From Syngnathus acus (lineage: Eukaryota > Chordata > Actinopteri > Syngnathiformes > Syngnathidae), in assembly GCF_901709675.1 (NCBI RefSeq), contig NC_051088.1:14301693-14365692 (forward strand): a stretch of 64,000 nt of DNA, given 5' to 3'. Under the pieces are notes generated by a model, which worked only from the letters and a program-made list of their open reading frames with translations, did not search any database and had not been told where the DNA came from. The translations under genes were made by a program, and so were the position numbers. Positions 58,813 through 64,000 of this stretch are shown here, one piece after another (positions within the stretch are counted from its first letter, which is position 1; each line of letters opens with the position of its first letter).

Positions 58813-59752
58813 CAAAGTCAAAGTCAAAGTCAGCTTTATTGTCAATCCCTTCATATGTCAAGACACACAAAGAAACCGAAATTCCGTTTCCTCCATCCCA
58901 CGGTGACGAGACATACAAGTAGGCGACACAAAACAAAAACAAGAAGGCACAAACCATAAACAATAAATAATAAATAAAATAAAATGAGCGATGAATAAAT
59001 AATAGACCAATAAATAAGAGGGGCAAAACCGAGCCAGTGTGCATACAGCAGACAGCAAGAACAGGACGCTACGCCGAAAGGGGGAGCGAGTTCAGGATCC
59101 TAACAGCCTGGAGTACGAAGCTGTTGGAGAGTCTGGTGGTGCGGGAGCGCAGGCTCCTGTACCGCCTCCCAGAGGGCAGAAGTTCAAACAAAGAGTGAGC
59201 GGGGTGACTCACATCACCCACAATCTTGGTCGCCTTGCGGGTGAGATGGGAGGTGAAAATGTCCTTCAAGGAGGGGAGAGAAGCACCAATAGTCTTACTA
59301 GCCGTTTTCACTATGCGCTGCAGGGCCTTCAAGTCGTAGTCAGTGCAGCTGCCACCCCAGACAGCAATACAGCTGGAGAGGACGCTCTCAATGGTGCCGC
59401 GGTAAAAAGTAGTCATGACGGCCGGAGGAGCCCCCGCGCGCCTGAGTTTCCGAAGGAAGTACAGGCGGCGCTGGGCCTTCTTCGCCAGCGATGCGGTGTT
59501 GGTGGACCAGGAGAGATCCTCACTGATGTGCACCCCCAGGAACCTGGCGCTGCTCACTCTCTCCACCACAGCACCGTCGATGGTCAGCGGCAGGTGTTGG
59601 GCGTGACCCTTCCGGAAGTCAACAACAATCTCCTTGGTCTTGTCGACGTTCAGCAGGAGGTTGTTGTCCCTGCACCACGCGGTCAGAAGGTCAACCTCCA
59701 GCCTGTATTGAGTCTCGTCTCCCTTGGTGATGAGACCCACCAGAGTCGTGTC
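58813..59752 (-). mobile_element. 5'-truncated non-LTR retrotransposon (LINE)
   Basis: On the minus strand an open frame of about 220 codons (59740-59069) encodes the end of a reverse transcriptase and its C-terminal region: DKTKEIVVDFRK, VSSARFLGVHISEDLSWS and LLPSGRRYRSLRSRTTRL are typical of fish L2/Rex-like LINEs. Homology stops at about 59752, at the catalytic ADD motif, where only its last residues (DTTLVGL) are left, so the copy cannot encode an active enzyme. The 3' UTR holds a GACTTTG repeat on the minus strand. The open frame is intact, suggesting a recent insertion. The 253-codon frame on the other strand is a shadow. Confidence 0.85.
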
Positions 59753-59953
59753 AATGGTGTCAATGACTTGTTTTTTGTTTTTGTTGAGCCATTATATTAG
59801 ATTATTTTACTTTTGTAGTGACTTGTTTGAAAATAAACTATTATTTTGCAATTGAGTGCAACGATTTAAAAGATCTTGCTTCCATTTATATGGGCCAATA
59901 TTTGCTACACATCAAGCCTGCCCGCATTTCAAGTGAGTATTGTGAACATCATG

Positions 59954-60025
59954 TCCCTGGTGGTCTAGTGGTTAGGATTCGGCGCTCTCACCGCCGCGGC
60001 CCGGGTTCGATTCCCGGTCAGGGAA
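59954..60025 (+). tRNA. tRNA-Glu (CTC)
   Basis: 72 nt. The acceptor TCCCTGG pairs with TCAGGGA with one G-U. The A box is TGGTCTAGTGG, the anticodon arm GGCG-CTCTCAC-CGCC, and the T arm CCGGG-TTCGATT-CCCGG. The discriminator is A and a T4 terminator lies at 60031-60034. It is identical in form to vertebrate tRNA-Glu(CTC) genes and there is no visible defect. Confidence 0.95.
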
Positions 60026-60035
60026 CTAGGTTTTA

Positions 60036-60226
60036 GCTGTAGCTCAGTTGTAGAGTCTTTGTCTCCCAATTTACAGGTTGTGGGTTTTATCCTCATTCCT
60101 TGTGACCATGTCAAACTGTCCTTGAGCAAAACACCCAGTGTTTCTAGCAGTGTCACTAGCAGAATATCTGAACTTTGTATATCAGTCGTACAATGACAAT
60201 AAAGTCATTCTAGTCATTTCAAATTC
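60036..60226 (+). mobile_element. tRNA-derived SINE next to tRNA-Glu
   Basis: The head GCTGTAGCTCAGTTGTAGAG carries an A box. A weak B box (GGGTTTTATCC) follows, then a body with GTCCTTGAGCAAAACACCC, a motif of a common teleost SINE. The tail reads TACAATGACAATAAAGTC then ATTCTAG, which resembles a LINE 3' end. It lies 10 bp after the tRNA gene. Confidence 0.65.
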
Positions 60227-61864
60227 CGCAATCAGTGTGAATGAAGAAAATGCCTGCTTTTGTTCACCCAATAATACTTTCTCTTCACGTGCGGAAGTAA
60301 CATAAGAAAGCCTCTTGGCTGCAAGTCTTAGCCATGAACTGCTTTCACCCTACTTTGCACCAGTTATTAGTGGAGATTATTAGAATGTCTTACATATCTA
60401 AGTGCTCAGGACAATTAGCTGATGCTGTTTATGGAAAATAGATGGGAAATAGTCACTACAATTTAACAGCAGCTCGCACGTGACTTTCTGAGCTCCTTGA
60501 GGCTGCTCAGAAATCTTGTGAATAAACAACCCCAAGAAAGCTGATATAAAACTATAATTCATGCACACAGGACACTCCAACCTAGCCTATCACTTCAAAT
60601 GCTTTCAGTTATGTAACCGAACAGGCTATGTGCGACTGTTTGGAGATAATAATGTCGAGTGAGCCAAGTGTCAGAAGCATGGCTGGCTTATCTATGTGTG
60701 TATTAAAACAGGCAAGTTTTACTAGATATGACTTAATGCTTGTGTATTTAATTGGTGAATACACTGTTTTTTGTCGTTACACGACAGCATCAAACATGAT
60801 TATTTCACATTAGAAGGATTAGAATCAACCAGTGAAACTCACAAAACATGACTGAACCATTGGACATGAGTGCTTCGTGTTGGAATATTTGATCCAAAGC
60901 CAATTATGGAAACAAAACAGAGCTTCTCTTGTCAGTGCCTCACACATTTTACCCACTTGTGGTCCCCACAAATAATGAACACTAAAAAAAAAAAAAAGAT
61001 ATTTGCCAATCTACCAAGTCTAGGCCTACTTCCACTTCCAATTAGCATAGTAATTCTGAAACCTCATCAACACATTGGCAATTTATGTACTGTACTGTCT
61101 CAAAAACAGTTTCCATTAACTGTAGAGAAAGAACAAATTAGCCAAGATGCAGGAAAAAACATATTTCTCATGAAACACACTTTTACACAGGGTTGCACAA
61201 ATATCCTGCATGTTCTGATGATTGAGACAAATGCAATTTGTATGATGTCTTTTGGGCTTTTTGATGTTAACGGTTGGTGAATAGTAATTGTTTATATGAT
61301 ATTGACACATTGGTGTGTGTGGCATTCAAAAGCCATAGTGCAAAACTCATTTGAACATAAAATGAGTTATAACATTTAAACAAATGGAGCAGCAGTGTGA
61401 CTGGTTTGTGGTTTGAGTCCCACCTGGAGAAATTCCAGTGACCCATTCGGGGAAAAAGTGCTTTACATTAGCAGCACTCAAATGCAGTTCTTCGGTCCTG
61501 TAAATATAGAAGTGCTGTTAAAATGGGGAAATGACTGCTCAAAGGTAAAGTTCCTGAAAAGTGAAAATAAATGTCTTGTAAAAGGCAAACCACATGTAAA
61601 CCAACCTGTCAAATGTGAATGATAAATTTTTTTTGCAAAATAAGGTTTCAAAACTGTGAAAAATCAAGCTTTTGTCTGTGCTCTTAAAAATCAGATAAAC
61701 AAACAAACTGAAAAACAGTTTAACTCTTCGGCTCCACAATTCAGTTCTACATTTTTGTCAGTGTTTGCACATAAATTTAGGAATTATTTTATGACAAGAA
61801 CAACATCTTTAGAATCAATTCTATGATTTCCCTTGACAGGGTCTTTAAATTAGCCACCGCATGA
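60227..61864. other. Intergenic or 3' UTR of the NUAK gene, no further gene recognised
   Basis: No exon supported. The right part probably contains the 3' UTR of the kinase gene to its right. No clear minus-strand AATAAA was found close to the stop. Confidence 0.45.

Positions 61865-64000
<2,136 letters not shown>

Noticed and set aside
59039-59800. 253-codon plus-strand open frame
   Set aside because: Antisense shadow of the LINE reverse-transcriptase frame.

Overview
The window is nuclear DNA of a ray-finned, probably percomorph, fish. Every gene found is a vertebrate gene with GT-AG introns and typical teleost protein sequence. The repeat content is also fish-like: a DANA/Mermaid-type tRNA-derived SINE, a hAT-type element of the 'GGGGTGTCAAACT' class, a non-LTR retrotransposon, solo LTRs, and long GT, GGAT, GTTA and TGAT microsatellites. 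Species cannot be named from the sequence.

Layout. (1) 1-20,842: no recognisable protein-coding gene. It holds a tandem array of 10 tRNA-like units with a period near 196 bp (4,479-6,950), an embedded block of telomere-like hexamers (5,168-5,735), a tandem fold-back element (6,970-7,700), transposon remnants near 9.5-10.5 kb, two GTTA microsatellites and a hAT-type MITE. (2) 20,843-30,160, plus strand: igfn1, a muscle Ig/fibronectin-III protein. I reassembled 23 coding exons giving 1,309 residues, plus one possible alternative 3' exon. (3) 34,675-36,053, plus strand: a three-exon snail-family zinc-finger repressor, most like snai1 (261 aa). (4) 36,700-48,900: intergenic, mostly microsatellites and old repeats. 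(5) 48,932-55,088, minus strand: complete samhd1 in 16 coding exons (613 aa), with all metal and catalytic residues, one apparent GC-AG intron and a solo LTR flanked by a 5-bp target duplication in an intron. (6) 56,373-57,896, minus strand: complete cfap20 in 6 coding exons (194 aa), the last encoding only one residue and the stop. (7) 58,700-60,230: an unidentified 21-codon candidate terminal exon, a 5'-truncated LINE, a clean tRNA-Glu(CTC) gene and a tRNA-derived SINE next to it. (8) 61,865-63,574, minus strand: the last three coding exons of a NUAK-family kinase (nuak2-like); its 5' exons lie beyond the right edge.

The protein-coding genes are not an operon and do not obviously act together. 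In human the same families lie on different chromosomes (IGFN1 and NUAK2 on 1q32, SNAI1 and SAMHD1 on 20q, CFAP20 on 16q), so the cluster is a teleost arrangement. The strongest candidates for something unusual are the tRNA-like array with its telomere-like insert, the alternative igfn1 ending, the samhd1 GC-AG intron, and the orphan terminal exon.
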